The translations under genes were made by a program, and so were the position numbers. Shown in pieces: positions 34,017 through 45,389 of a DNA stretch of 64,000 bases; within the stretch, counting starts at the first letter, position 1; each line of letters opens with the position of its first letter. Under the pieces are notes generated by a model. The model was not told the DNA's origin. It saw only the letters and a list, made by a program, of their open reading frames with translations, and did not search any database. This DNA is from Andrena cerasifolii (taxonomy: Eukaryota > Arthropoda > Insecta > Hymenoptera > Andrenidae): the NCBI RefSeq assembly GCF_050908995.1, contig NC_135125.1, positions 15,339,011 through 15,403,010 on the forward strand. Reading direction: 5' to 3'.

Positions 34017-36798
34017 GTAAATAGTACCTACCTCGAGATCTCCGTCGTGGAATCCTCACGCAGCACTGCACATATTTCTGCTTCGTTGCCATTATTTTAG
34101 GCGAAGTAGTTAAGATTCTGCGAGATACTCCGAGCTGTGTCCTACTTCTTAATACCACCCCCTATACTTTCTCTATTTCGTGGGCCCATTTTGGAACAAG
34201 TTTCATCGAAGCATCCTGCACCTGACGGGTGCAAAGGTACCGTACACCCACACGCGGCTTATTAAGTTCCTCCTGCTTCCTTCGCGGAATCTATGGACGC
34301 GTTGTTTTATTTTACGGACACCCTGTAGAGAAGCCAGAGGCGGCCTGCAACTTGTTGCTCGATTTTGGAGCCCAGTCTGGTGGGCCCTACCATTTTGTTA
34401 GCTTGGTAGGCTCCTGGGGCCTTCCCTCGACACTCGACCCAGCACGAACGCTGGCAGGCTCCGAGCTGGAGCTGCTTTTCCTCGTTTCGTCCTCCACCCT
34501 CCATTTTCTGCACCGATTTTCTTCCTCCTTTTCTTCTTCGTCCATTCCATCAATTTCCTACAAAGTCCCGGAGGTTTTTCAGCTGGCTCTAGTTTCTATG
34601 TTATGAATTTAATATTTAAAAAGAAGTATTTTATTTTGCGACTGTAACTAAGTAGGCTGTTTTTTTATACTGCTGTCTGCGAGGAGTAGGTAAGGTTGCT
34701 CTTTTTGCGCTTGCAGCGCATCGCACTCTCTATGGCCACAATAATTGCTTGAACCGTCTCTGTCCGATCGCGAACCGTTTCTGCGACACACTCGACTTCT
34801 TCGATAATTCTTTATACCCGTTCAAACGTGCGGTTAACCTAGCGATAGGTAGAATGTAATACTCTGCTTTCTCCTCTCTCCGCGTTGCTTTACCTACTTT
34901 ACTTTTAGTCAGCGCTTTATAGAGAAGGGGCTTGACCCGCTGATGTAAAATGAAATGATATAAAATGTGTCTCCATAAAGAGCGATGCCCAGCCTACTGT
35001 GCTTCATGGTAAATGCAGCGCTGCGCGTACCTAATCGTCCGCAGTGGACAATACTTTGCAAATAGTTCCCTCCTCTTAAATTCCACGTGTCCCAGCGTCG
35101 ATGGCGGTCTTTACGTGCCATTCTATTTTAGATTTCGAAGCGTAAACCCCGCGTAAAACCGCCACACCCTCCCTTTGTTTCCTCGGGCAGAGCGCGCGGT
35201 GCCCCGCTGATTTACATCCTCCTTAAAGCACAAACGGGCCCCTATGAAACGCGATTAATCGTTCGAATAACACATAAAGGCATCCCAGATCTCGCTCGCC
35301 GTCCAAGAAACCGAGCATCGCCGCGGTCGACGGTCGTTGAAACGCGTCGGTGATCGCGCCGACGATTTCTCGTCGCCGTGACCTTATTCCTGCGAATATC
35401 TCCAATGGATCCCTTTGCCGATCATCGAGGAACGATCCCGATAACGATCGCGTGGATAGTTTCCAAGGAAAGTGGCTAATTCGCGCGAGCCTGGTCCGCG
35501 GGACGGCTTTCCAGAAATTCGCCCTAGCGTCCGCAGTTTTCCGGCGATCGCGACGAAACTCGAACCGTAGAGCGGCGAAATGGTGCGGAATCGGCGGCAA
35601 AAGGAATCGTCCGGATATGTTGTTTAATAGCGGAGATACAGATGAGCGGTATTCGGTCTGCGCGCGGAGCAACGGAATCGCGTGCACCGTCTGCGCATGT
35701 TGCCTGCCTCTCTCGAGCCAAGTGGAACTTTCCACGGCACGAGACCCGACGACCTCGACGTCAGTATCGATATCTCGAGGTGAGATCATCGGGTTTCGAT
35801 CGTTTCACGGGAACACCCGCTTTCCCGCGAATTTCCCGCGGACTTTCCATCGGCAGGGTCGTTTAATCGACTGCTCCAGAGGAATCGAGGCGATGATCTC
35901 GCTTTCCCAACGACGCTCCTCTTCTCGAGCACCTTCGCCACGGAGCAGCTCCCACGAAACGTGAGAAGCGACGATAGGTCCCGAAGCTGACTAAGCTGGC
36001 GTGTCCGCTAGCTGCGAGAAAACTCGCTGATTCCCTCCCCCAATTAATGCAACCTCGAGTCAACCGATTGTGCCCGCTAATCCGCGTCTGTATTGTTTCG
36101 TGGCGAACGAAAGTATTGAAGGAAACTGCGAGAAATCGGAGAACTTCCCCCGTACAAGGACAAATTTCCCCCCACGAAGAGCTCGTGCACGTTGCGCGGC
36201 CAGACGTAGCCCTTCGCTCCTCTCCTTCCTACGTTTCGCGCTCGATGATTCCGTCGTGCTCGTTTCTTTGCGCGCAGGAGAACCTGTTTCGTTACTGCTG
36301 CCCGCCGAATCGGCTGCGCACCGATTCCAGAAACCCCTTCGACGTCCCCGTCCGTCGATGCTCGCGCCGCGGGCACCCCCGGGCGCCTGGAATTCCTCGG
36401 GGAAAAAAAAAGCGGCGATAGGTTCGCCCATCCGCGGTTCAGCGGGCAACCCTTCCTGGCGCGGTCGCGGGATCAGACGTTGGGCTGTAAGAAAGGGAGG
36501 AAGGGCACCGTCGACGACCCGCGGGCGAGGGAGAGGAGCGGAGCGCGACAGAGAGGAGGGAGAGAGAGGGTCGCGGACCCTACACCCACCCCGATAATTC
36601 CCCGTCACCATGGAAACACCCCCGAGGCGTCCCTGTGTCAGTCCACCACCCTCCCCCGCACCCCACGAACACCAGCAGCCGACCCTCCCCGCGCCGAAGC
36701 CCCCTCCTGAAGCCCCCCGTTTCGCGAGTCCACCAGGAACTCGGTATCGATCCGCGGACGAGTTCGAGGTCCTACGTATTCTACGGGGAGTGTTACTG
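34017..36798. other. Unannotated intergenic DNA, GC-rich in its second half
   Basis: No gene is supported. Overlapping frames of 100-204 aa on both strands between 35220 and 36710 shadow each other, and are Arg/Ser/Pro-rich as expected from CpG-rich non-coding DNA. Confidence 0.45.
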
Positions 36799-36806
36799 AC
36801 AACAGG

Positions 36807-38363
36807 GACATTCCATGCGAACTCGGACAGACTTCGGAGTAGGTTTTCGTAGATTGCTGAAATTTCAATATGTTGTAGGCTTTAGTGATATTTAAACGTA
36901 CCTCGAAGGATTTTTCGAAATTTTGAAAAATAACGATTTTACAGCTGTTTCAAGTTAAGTGCTAACTTTTTTTCAATGCATTATAGCTGTGGAAGTAGTA
37001 CGCGGATGGAGGTGAGCTTTACGGTGCTTATAGAGAAGACATTGAAGTTTTAAGAAAAAATTATTTCAGTTTAAAAAAATAAAAATTTGAACCATTTTTG
37101 TGCAATTATTTTAAATAAATGCAGGTTTTTAACATCGGGCGCGATTTTAAAAATCTAAAAAAAAAGGAGAATGTAGTTCTATCCTTTCCCTTGATGGACA
37201 AATTTTCAAAAATATGGATATTTTAAAATTGACCCTGTAAAAATTGCCGAAAGTTGACGCTGCGTCGCCCAGCACCGCGGTACTCGCAGCGGCCAAGCGG
37301 CTGTACCTGATATTCTTATACAGGAATCTAGAAAACAGTAAGTATTTGACAAAAACTGAAGGAGGAAAACTATTACTGTTTTTTATATCCAACATAATAC
37401 GGTATCTCGATTTTTGGTGTTTGTAATATTTTCCTTGAAACGAGGGTGAATTTCAGTTTTTTAAATGGAATGCTATATGTTTGATTACCCAATATGAAAG
37501 CGACTGTCAAGACAAATTCAACCATATGGTACACTATGACCTTCAAGGCCACACAAGGTTAGGAATGAAGTAAATATATTGCACTACTTATCTAGTAGAT
37601 TGAGTTTCGTTCTTTTATTCCTAACTTTGTGTGGCCTTGAAGGTCATAGTATACCATATGGTTGAATTTGTCTTGACAGTCGCTTTCATATTTGGTAATC
37701 AAATATATAGCATTCCATTTAAAAAACTAAAAGTCACCCTCGTTTTAAGGAAAATATTGCAAACACCAAAAATTGAGATACCGTATTACGTTGAATATAA
37801 AAAACAGTAAGAGTTTTCCTCCTTCAGTTTTTTGCAAATACTTACCATTTTCGAGAATCCTGTATAAGAATATTAGGTATAGCCGCTTGACCGCGGTGCT
37901 GGGCGACGCAGCGTCAATTTTCGGTAATTTTTACAGGGCCAATTTTAAAATGTCCATATTTTTGAAAATTTGTCCATCAAGGGAAAGGATAAAACTACAT
38001 TCTCCTATTTTTTTAGATTTTTAAAATCGCGCCCGATGTTAAAAACCTGCATTTATTTAAAATAATTGCACTAAAATGGTTCAAATTTTTTTTTTTTAAA
38101 CTGAAATAATTTTTTCTTAAAACTTCAATGTCTTCTCTATAAGCACCGTAAAGCTCATCTCCATCCGTGTACTACTTCCACAGCTATAATGTATTGAAAA
38201 AAAGTTAGCACTTAACTTGAAACAGCTGTAAAATCGTCATTTTTCAAAATTTCGAAAAATCCTTCGAGGTACGTTTAAATATCACTAAAGACTAAAACAT
38301 ATTAAAATTTCAGCAACCTGCGAAAACCTACTCCGAAATCTGTTCGAGTTCGCATGGAATGTC
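36807..38363. mobile_element. Long foldback element (1557 bp)
   Basis: The two halves are inverted copies of each other over about 760 bp, meeting at a loop of roughly 50 bases near 37570-37620. The ends read GACATTCCATGCGAACTCGG / CCGAGTTCGCATGGAATGTC-like. The flanks ACAACAGG and CCAACAGG agree at 7 of 8 bases, suggesting an 8-bp duplication. A shorter copy is at 47592-48645. No transposase frame is found; frames of about 80 aa on each arm mirror each other. Confidence 0.8.
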
Positions 38364-38371
38364 CCAACAGG

Positions 38372-39478
38372 ATCGTCCGCTTTCTCTCGCTCGCTCTCTC
38401 GCCTCCCTTCTCTCTGCCCCCTCCGCCCTTCCACCACCCTCCACCCCGTCATCCCATACCGTGCGTGAACGAGAGCCGCTCTACCCTTCCGGCAACCGCC
38501 CCTGCCTGCTATCAGGAATCGCGGCGTTATTGGATCTCGGCCCCGAGACTCGCGACGTCTCGCCACGCGGCCGTCGATCCTTCTCGCGGCGAGATCACCG
38601 CCAGTTCGATCTCTCCCGCGAGCCGCCTTTTCGGCTCCATCGATCGAGCCGACCGGAGCCACCGGGGTATTTTTAGAGTTCGTCCCCGACGGTCTAGGCT
38701 GCGTCCTCCCCCTGCCGACGTCTGCCCAGTCCGCGCTTTCGCTCGGCAAGGTGGCGTCTTCTAGGGTTCGGTGCATCCTTGGACGGGACGTAGGGTAGGA
38801 AGGGTTGAACAGGGATTTCGGAGAGCAACGTGGCTGCGCGCTGGCTGCTCGGAAAGTTACGCAGCGCCGGCTCGAACTGGCTGGCGCGGAAACGCGAGAT
38901 TCCACGCTGTCTTCGAATGGCTTTGGCTGCGGGGTGACTCGTTTTCCCTAGGGAATCGGCAGAAATTCTTGGACAAGTGTACCGACGAGCTGGGAACGGT
39001 TGAAGCGGTGAATTAGGTGCCCTCGAGAGCAACGTCGTTTACCACTGGGGTGTAGGTGGAAAGCTACGCGGTGGTCCGCGTAACGAGATCTAACCCCCGC
39101 CAGCGTTCCCAACCGGTGCTCCTTCCGACTGGGTACTCTCTTCCTGCTCCGCTTTCAATCTTCGCGCGAGCAGCGGGCTGGTTCTTCGATCTTCGGTGCC
39201 GTGCGATCGCTCGCTACCAGCGTCTCCGGTTCAACTCTGCTGACATATTCTCTCTCCGTCAGTCTTGCAACGATCCCTCCGTATCTGGATCCAGGTAAAC
39301 TCATCGAGGAGCCAGCTCGATATCGATTCGACGCGATCCAGCTGTAAATCCAGATCCAAGCAACGCTGGACGTCTGTGGGAGGCGGTCCACGTAGACCGG
39401 CGTCGGCCGGTTTATCCAGTCGGCTGTGCTCGGCCGCGCTGTACCGAGGGCCCGCTGCAGAGTTTAGGAAACAGTAGA
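38372..39478. other. Unannotated GC-rich intergenic DNA
   Basis: No gene is supported. Frames of 105-206 aa on opposing strands overlap one another and have no recognisable domain. Confidence 0.45.
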
Positions 39479-39480
39479 CA

Positions 39481-40047
39481 GGGTAGACCGGGGGCGGTAG
39501 TAAGACCTTGACTTTGGGATACGATTACGCAGGAGCTGTTACATCTACAACAAAAACTCTTATATGGAAATGTTACTTACTTATCTGACATCATTGAGTC
39601 ACAGCAGTTTCGCTATATGTCAAGTAATATCCAAGTTATTAATAAAAAATGAGAAGCGGGTAAAGTGTTACAATCGCCCCCGACCAGGTTTTTCAACTTA
39701 AATTATAAATTTTTATTAACGAGACGCTTAAAAGTGATAAGTAACGATCAGTATTACTTTAAAAATGACCAGATTAAATATTAAAAAATAGAGAAAACAC
39801 GTACTTGCAAAGGGAGTATTTATATTCCAATTTTAAATCAGTAAGGAAAACTTACTTTAGGGTATCGAAAAGTTATTTTCTTCACCGTGCATGTCTACTG
39901 CGTATCTGTACTCTTAGGCCATGGATGTATATATTCCAAATGTCATTGTTCATCATACATCCAAAATTGGTCTTAATATCTATCATATGTTTCGAGATAT
40001 TTAGCGTGTTACATTCGCCCCCTGTTACTATCGCCCTCGGTCTACCC
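39481..40047. mobile_element. TA-flanked MITE, short copy (567 bp)
   Basis: This is a second copy of the element at 29900-30821, with ends GGGTAGACCGGGGGCGGTAG and inverted GGGTAGACCGAGGGCGATAG. It is shortened internally: the segment around 30100-30420 of the long copy is missing. Interior stretches such as CATCATTGAGTC-type sequence (TTATCTGACATCATTGAGTC) are nearly identical in both. The right flank is TA, the left flank CA. Confidence 0.75.
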
Positions 40048-40060
40048 TACACCGCGGTGC

Positions 40061-40331
40061 TTTTTTTTTTTAAATGCGTTTATTTTGCCATAAAGAATAC
40101 GTAACAGTTTTTTCTAAATGCCTACTAGGTATAAACACAGCCGAATTGGCACCTCGTTTCAATAACAATATATTCTAGGTATCAGTCTCTAACGAGCGCT
40201 CGTACTTAAACAAACTATAGGTACTTAATTTTTAATATACGTTAAATTGCACTTAGTTCGCGTTCCCTATCTTTTCAGCGATAGAGCAGTTGTACTGTGT
40301 TTTCCCTGGAGAAGTCGGCTCTAAACCAGGG
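40061..40331 (-). mobile_element. Retroposed fragment (poly-A, 15-bp target duplication)
   Basis: The sequence CCTACACCGCGGTGC occurs perfectly at 40046-40060 and 40332-40346, bracketing 271 bp. Read on the - strand the insert ends in an A11 tract, preceded by AATAAA about 10 bases upstream. This is what L1-type target-primed reverse transcription of a polyadenylated RNA leaves behind. It could be a 5'-truncated processed pseudogene, a LINE tail or a SINE. I do not recognise the source; the 5' part has a short open frame (ending IAEKIGNAN) before the AT-rich 3' UTR-like part. Confidence 0.75.
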
Positions 40332-40346
40332 CCTACACCGCGGTGC

Positions 40347-41878
40347 GCCGAGGCGAGCGCGTCTGGCCTTCTCTGGCCGTGGCGAAGAGACGCTGCCGCG
40401 GATAGGTCGTCGTGCCGCGACACGCTAGCACGTGCAGATTGCCCGTCCGCGGGCGACAGGCTTATCGCGCCGCGCGTAGCCCCTTGGAAAGGTGACACCG
40501 ATGAAAGAGCTGTAATCACTCGCGGCCAAGTGCTTCCCCAACAGAGCCTCGGTGCTATTCAAGCTTCCTATCAACGCGATTACGTTTCTGGGCACAGAGT
40601 GGAGAGCCACCGGTGACGAATGTGCCCGATTATCGGATTACTGTCATTCGATAAGGCGGCGTAGAATTTCTCGCAGCTTTTAACTACGGTTCCGCGAGCG
40701 ATCGAGCCGACCGCGATGAATTTTGGAGACGGGTAGCGTATTCTGAACAGCGAGGGGTGAGTGAAGAGTTACTGATAATCAGCGAGAGGGCCGCGATAAG
40801 CCATAAATTACGGTGCCCTCTCGCCGCGGTAACTTCGAAAGAAGTAGCTGGGATGGCGGATGCTCACTCTCAGGGACAAAAGACTCGGTCACTTGCGGAG
40901 ACAGCACTGCACCTACCCCCGCGCTTAGATCTCGCGGAGTATCGCTAGGAGCTCGTGAAACGACGAGGCGATCGCTGAGACCTTCGGTTCTTACGCCAGC
41001 CCTCTCTCTCGCGCCGCGCTCTCTGTCTCACTTTGATAACCTCTCCTCTCCCTCTGCCGCGCTCTGTCGGCTTCAGCATAGCACGCGCGGTTCTTTGGCT
41101 CGTTCGTTACGCGCCTCCTTTCTCTGTCGCGCCGCGGCTTCTTGCGTAAGGCAGTCCTCGTCTCGCACTCTCGAGCCCCGATAAAGTAGACGCCTGCCTC
41201 CGTCTCGCTCTGCCCAACGGGAGGTGAAAGCGAGCGAGAAGACGGCGCGCGCGATCAGCCCCGTTTCTGCTGCGAGATCTACGGCGCCTGCGTACCAGTC
41301 AATCGAGTGATCCGCGCGAGACGCGCTAAGGGCCCTTTCACACCAGACGATTCCGTGGATCGCCATTGGGCACTTGGATCGTTTTTCACAATTTTCTATA
41401 TTTTTTTCGGTCTTAACCGTCGCTAATTTTGTGAAGCAAAGGTGTCCGGTGGGCCAGTCGCAAGTCACAGACGTGTTTGATAAGGCTTCGAGACACTGAC
41501 TTTTGCGAGTGGCTGGTGGATGGGAGAACGTTTGATCTGTGCTTGATATTATAGATGGGGGAGTTCCCCAAGTGCTGGACGCTTAAGGATTTTTCAGAAA
41601 TAATATTAAATCAATTTTATCTCAGGTAAGGAGAAGACAGAAAACTTAGCTGTGCACACGCGATTGGAACGCGTCGAAACGTAATTGTTGTTTCTTCTAT
41701 CCGCTCTGCGGTTTGCGCGTATCACGGCACGGTAGCGCTGCAAATATCACAGATAAGGTACCTAATTAGGTGGAAGATGGCAAATTGTGTATCAGAAAGA
41801 TTGTTGTTTTTATTGGGTTAACCAGTTACTTTCAACAAAGTCTGTTGATTTCACAGAAATATATGTATTATATATTTT
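40347..41878. other. Unannotated intergenic DNA
   Basis: No gene or clear element is seen. CpG-rich until about 41350, then AT-rich. The 131-aa frame on the - strand at 41073-41468 has no domain and no splice context. Confidence 0.45.
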
Positions 41879-41879
41879 A

Positions 41880-42229
41880 CTAGCGTCCCCGGCTCGGCTT
41901 CGCCCGAGATATTAGCGTGATTGATTCATGCTTATTAGAATTAATATCTTTTAAGGAAATTAAGTATTTTAAAAAAAATTTCTTAATAATATTTCGAAAA
42001 AGGTAACATTCTCTCCAAAGTTGGGAGATTTATTTTCCCTCCAGCGGAACACATACCAGGCGTTTCTTCGCTCCGTGTTAATAACGCGTTTTTGACACAT
42101 GCTACATAGCCTATGTCCGTTCTAGAGTATCCTGGAATAACGTGTTAAAATTTGAGGAAGATCAGTGCAATAGGTATTGAGTTTTGCGCGAACATAAAAA
42201 TCGGCTCTCTGTTTATATAATAGTATAGA
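41880..42229 (-). mobile_element. Helitron-like non-autonomous element, reverse orientation
   Basis: On the - strand it ends in CTAG next to a T, after a GC hairpin (CTCGGGCGAAGCCGAGCCGG, rich in self-complementary GC). Its 5' end starts near TCTATACTATTATATAAACA. The end features match the Helitron-like element at 29321-29644, in the opposite orientation. The 5' border is approximate. Confidence 0.6.
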
Positions 42230-42236
42230 TATAGAT

Positions 42237-42828
42237 ACATTTAATAAAGAAATTTAGGCATCTTCCCCCCAATTACCTTGTAGCTAATGTCCGGTATTAG
42301 GTGCCGCCTGGCGTTAAGGGAACTCTCTTACGAGGACGATTCATGGTTTGGGAGACATCCAACGCTGAAGATCGAGTTTTGATGGCGAGTGGAATGTATA
42401 ATAAAATCACCCGTTTTCGGCAGCCCGATGTAGGAAGAGGCACCGCGAAGTCAGGACATGCTTGAGTGATAGGTACGCGCGCTCGCTAAATCCCAGCTTA
42501 ACCCATAAGTTGCAGCGAGCGTTTAAACGAAATGGACCGCCGTGTGTGTTTCTCACGACTTTATATAGACCGCCGTGATAAAGTAGAGAAAACAGAGAAC
42601 ATATGCTTTCCTCTTTGAACGTAAGTAGGAAATGGAGAATCCTCAAGCCGAGCGTCCTCGTAGGATCTTCAGCCTCCATTCCCACAAGAATCCCGCGTCT
42701 GATTGTCTCCACATGTTTGTCCATCCTCGGCACCACACGCTTCAACGTAAACAGCTCGTTGTCCATTGAAAACGCAGAAATATCGAACGGTATCCGGGCC
42801 TAGCGGTTTTCACCGCTCGCCGAGACGA
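42237..42828. other. Unannotated intergenic DNA
   Basis: No gene is supported. The 119-aa frame on the - strand (42407-42766) has no recognisable domain. Confidence 0.4.
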
Positions 42829-42836
42829 GCCGTTCT

Positions 42837-43498
42837 TAGTGACGGGATGCGAAGCACTTCGAAGCGCTTCGAATCTGTCTTGTATATCAGGCCACTAATT
42901 CGAAGCACTTCGAGCAGGATTCGAAGCTTAAAATTCTTGAAAGTCTTGATAAGCAATGAGTCTTGATGCGTCTTAAAAGTCTAGAAAGTCTTGAAAGTCT
43001 TGAAAGTCTTGAAAGTCTTGAAAGTCTTGAAAGTCTTGAAAGCCATATAATATCACAGGGAAGCTAATAAACTTTTATATTTCAAACTCTCAGTAATAAT
43101 AAGAAACAAAACGTAACTGAAACTTTGGTCAAAATGAAAAATAACAGCAAGTATCCACTTCGTTAAGGTGCAGGTAATTTGGAATGCCGGTATTCCAATT
43201 TACCTTCGCTTTCTAAACTTAAAGAAAACATGTAGATGATAAAATTATTTTCTGCTGTGATCTAATCGGGCTGAAAAATCAGAATATAGGAAGAATCTTA
43301 GGTAAATATAAATGGACAGCGCTGGCCGAAACCGGCGCGGCGGTAGCCGTTACGCGCGAAAGAAAAGCATCGCTAGGTTTTGGAATATTCCAAATTACCT
43401 TCACCTTCGGTATTCCAAATTACCTACGGTATCCAAATACGCTGCACCTCCTCTACACAGATTCGGAGCGCTTCGAATTGCTTCGGATCCCATCACTA
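42837..43498. mobile_element. hAT-like element (662 bp) with CGAAGCGCTTCG-rich ends
   Basis: Ends TAGTGACGGGATGCGAAGCA and inverted TAGTGATGGGATCCGAAGCA are flanked by a perfect 8-bp duplication GCCGTTCT (42829-42836, 43499-43506), as expected for hAT. Interior contents are a 9-bp tandem array, a copy of the repeat at 29733-29808, and a nested inverted pair GGTAATTTGGAAT / ATTCCAAATTACC (about 43165-43430). A second copy of the family is at 59063-59393. Confidence 0.85.
42989..43042. repeat. 9-bp tandem repeat (TCTTGAAAG)6
   Basis: Six perfect TCTTGAAAG units, preceded by a degenerate TCTAGAAAG unit, lie inside the hAT-like element. The related copy at 59063 has one or two such units, so the array expanded locally. 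Confidence 0.95.
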
Positions 43499-43506
43499 GC
43501 CGTTCT

Positions 43507-44460
43507 CTCCTCGGTCGTTGCATATTTAAAGGAATTAGAGATAAGAAAATCGAGCTGCCCGGGGAATGTATCACGGCTGGAACGACCGGCGAGTGAATCG
43601 CTTTACATCTAATGCATCTTAATAAATTCGCCCGCGGTGCCCCGATCCTGGGAGGCTTCTGCTCCAAACCCGTCGGAGTATCGCAGCAACATCCTGAAGC
43701 ACCGAAAGCCTGCGCGAAGTCTGCGGTTTTAATTACCGACGGGAGTTCCGCGTTGCCTTTATCATAAGCAACGCCGAGTGCCTAATCTCGCCGCAGCGTT
43801 TGGGACCCGTTAATTATATTCGGCGATCGACTGCCTCGTCGTTCTCCGGCCACGTGAAAAGTTCCCGGTGCTCTCGCTGATACGTAGCGCATCGTCTCTC
43901 GACAATTGTGCTCGCCCATGGCTTACCGAGCGCGGTTACCATTTATCAGGCACCCGGGTTTATTACATTTGCGCATTACCAGCCGTTATTATCGCCATAA
44001 AATATGGCTTCCTACGCGGTTCGAGGTGGCTTCTGTCGCGATAAGTATCTTCCAAGGCTTCTGCCGCCACAATTTTCTTCGCTTCTTTCCCTTTGTGCCG
44101 CCTATCGCTCTTTTCGGCCGGCACTCCTCGTCGCTGCGCGATAAACGCTCGGCGTTACGGCTGCTTAACGGCGACGCGCCGCTGGTAACACGTCCATCCG
44201 CGTTTTTTATTAACCGATTGTAGCGCGAGCGTCGTTTTCCACGTCGCGGATCGCGATCATTCTGATCCGCGACTCGTGGGACCTCGACGACCTCGGCGCC
44301 GCTTCGCTCTCTCAATGTTATCCCCGGTGCCTTCCCCGTCCTCTTTCCAATGGAGTGTTACCGTTAATTACGGCTTTGCATTTAAAAAGAAGGGAAACGG
44401 AAGAGAGTAGGTAAGATTCGCCGTCCTCGAGATTTAGCACGTTTTATTTTCAACGTAAAA
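43507..44460. other. Unannotated intergenic DNA
   Basis: No gene is supported; opposing frames of 105 and 108 aa at 43906-44315 shadow each other. Confidence 0.45.
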
Positions 44461-45290
44461 CTTAGCAAAATTACCCCGCGCTTCGCTTTGGGTCAAAGAG
44501 GTATTAAGCCCTCCATGAGAACACATTTCGCCCCTTTACACCACCCCCTTAGGGGCTGATTAGGGCAAAATCGTGGAATTGATTTTTAGGAATTTGTGTG
44601 GGCAACCTTTCGAAGTGAAAACCAAGTTGATATCTAATCGGGTCTAAGAGATTTTGAGTAATCCGTGAAAATACATTTCACCCCGTTAGGAGTTGGTTAG
44701 GGTGAAATGCTGAAGTTGGTTTTTAGGCATTTGTGTGGGTAACCTTTCGAAGTGAAAAGCAAGTTGATATCTAATCGGGTCTAAGAGATTTTGAGCAATC
44801 CGTGAAAATACATTTCACCTCTTTTCACACCCTTAGGGGTTGGTTAGGGAGAAATCCTGAAACTGGCTTTTAGGCATTTGTGTGGGTAACCTTTCGAAGT
44901 AAAAATCACGTTGATATCTAATCGGGTCTACGAGATTTTGAGCAATTCGTGAAAATACATTTCACCCCCTTAGGAGTTGGTTAGGGAGAAATGCTGAAGT
45001 TGGTTTTTAGGCATTTGTGTGGGTAACCTTTCGAAGTAAAAACCAAGTTGATATCTAATCGGGTCTAAGAGATTTTGAGCAATCCGTGAAAATACATTTC
45101 ACCTCTTTTCACACCCTTAGGGGTTGGTTAGGGAGAAATCCTGAAATTGGCTTTTAGGCATTTGTGTGGGTAACCTTTCGAAGTAAAAACCACGTTGATA
45201 TTTAATCGAGGCTGAGAGATATTAAGGAGTCCGAGAAAATACATTTTACCCCTTTTCACCCCCTTGAGGATGGAATTTCCAAAAGTCCTT
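44461..45290. repeat. Tandem array with alternating 137- and 147-bp units
   Basis: The anchor TGTGTGGG[C/T]AACCTTTCGAAG recurs at 44595, 44732, 44879, 45016 and 45163, spacings 137, 147, 137 and 147. The longer units carry an extra segment (CTCTTTTCACACCCTTAGG in place of CCCCTTAGG-like). The array is therefore built from a dimeric unit of about 284 bp. The left border (CCCCGCGCTTCGCTTTGGG) resembles a Helitron-type terminal hairpin. Confidence 0.9.
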
Positions 45291-45389
45291 CCTCGGTGGA
45301 CGCCTACGTCATGAAAGCAATGACCTTCCAATTTTCACGTTCCTAGGTTAAACTATAAATTATTCATAGTGACAGGATCCAACTCTGTA

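Noticed and set aside
35223..36611. Several 175-204 codon frames on both strands
   Set aside because: Mutually overlapping antisense frames in CpG-rich DNA, low-complexity Arg/Ser/Pro composition, no domain.
37147..38024. About 80-codon frames on both arms of the foldback element resembling each other
   Set aside because: They are mirror images caused by the inverted repeat and have no recognisable domain; not counted as genes.
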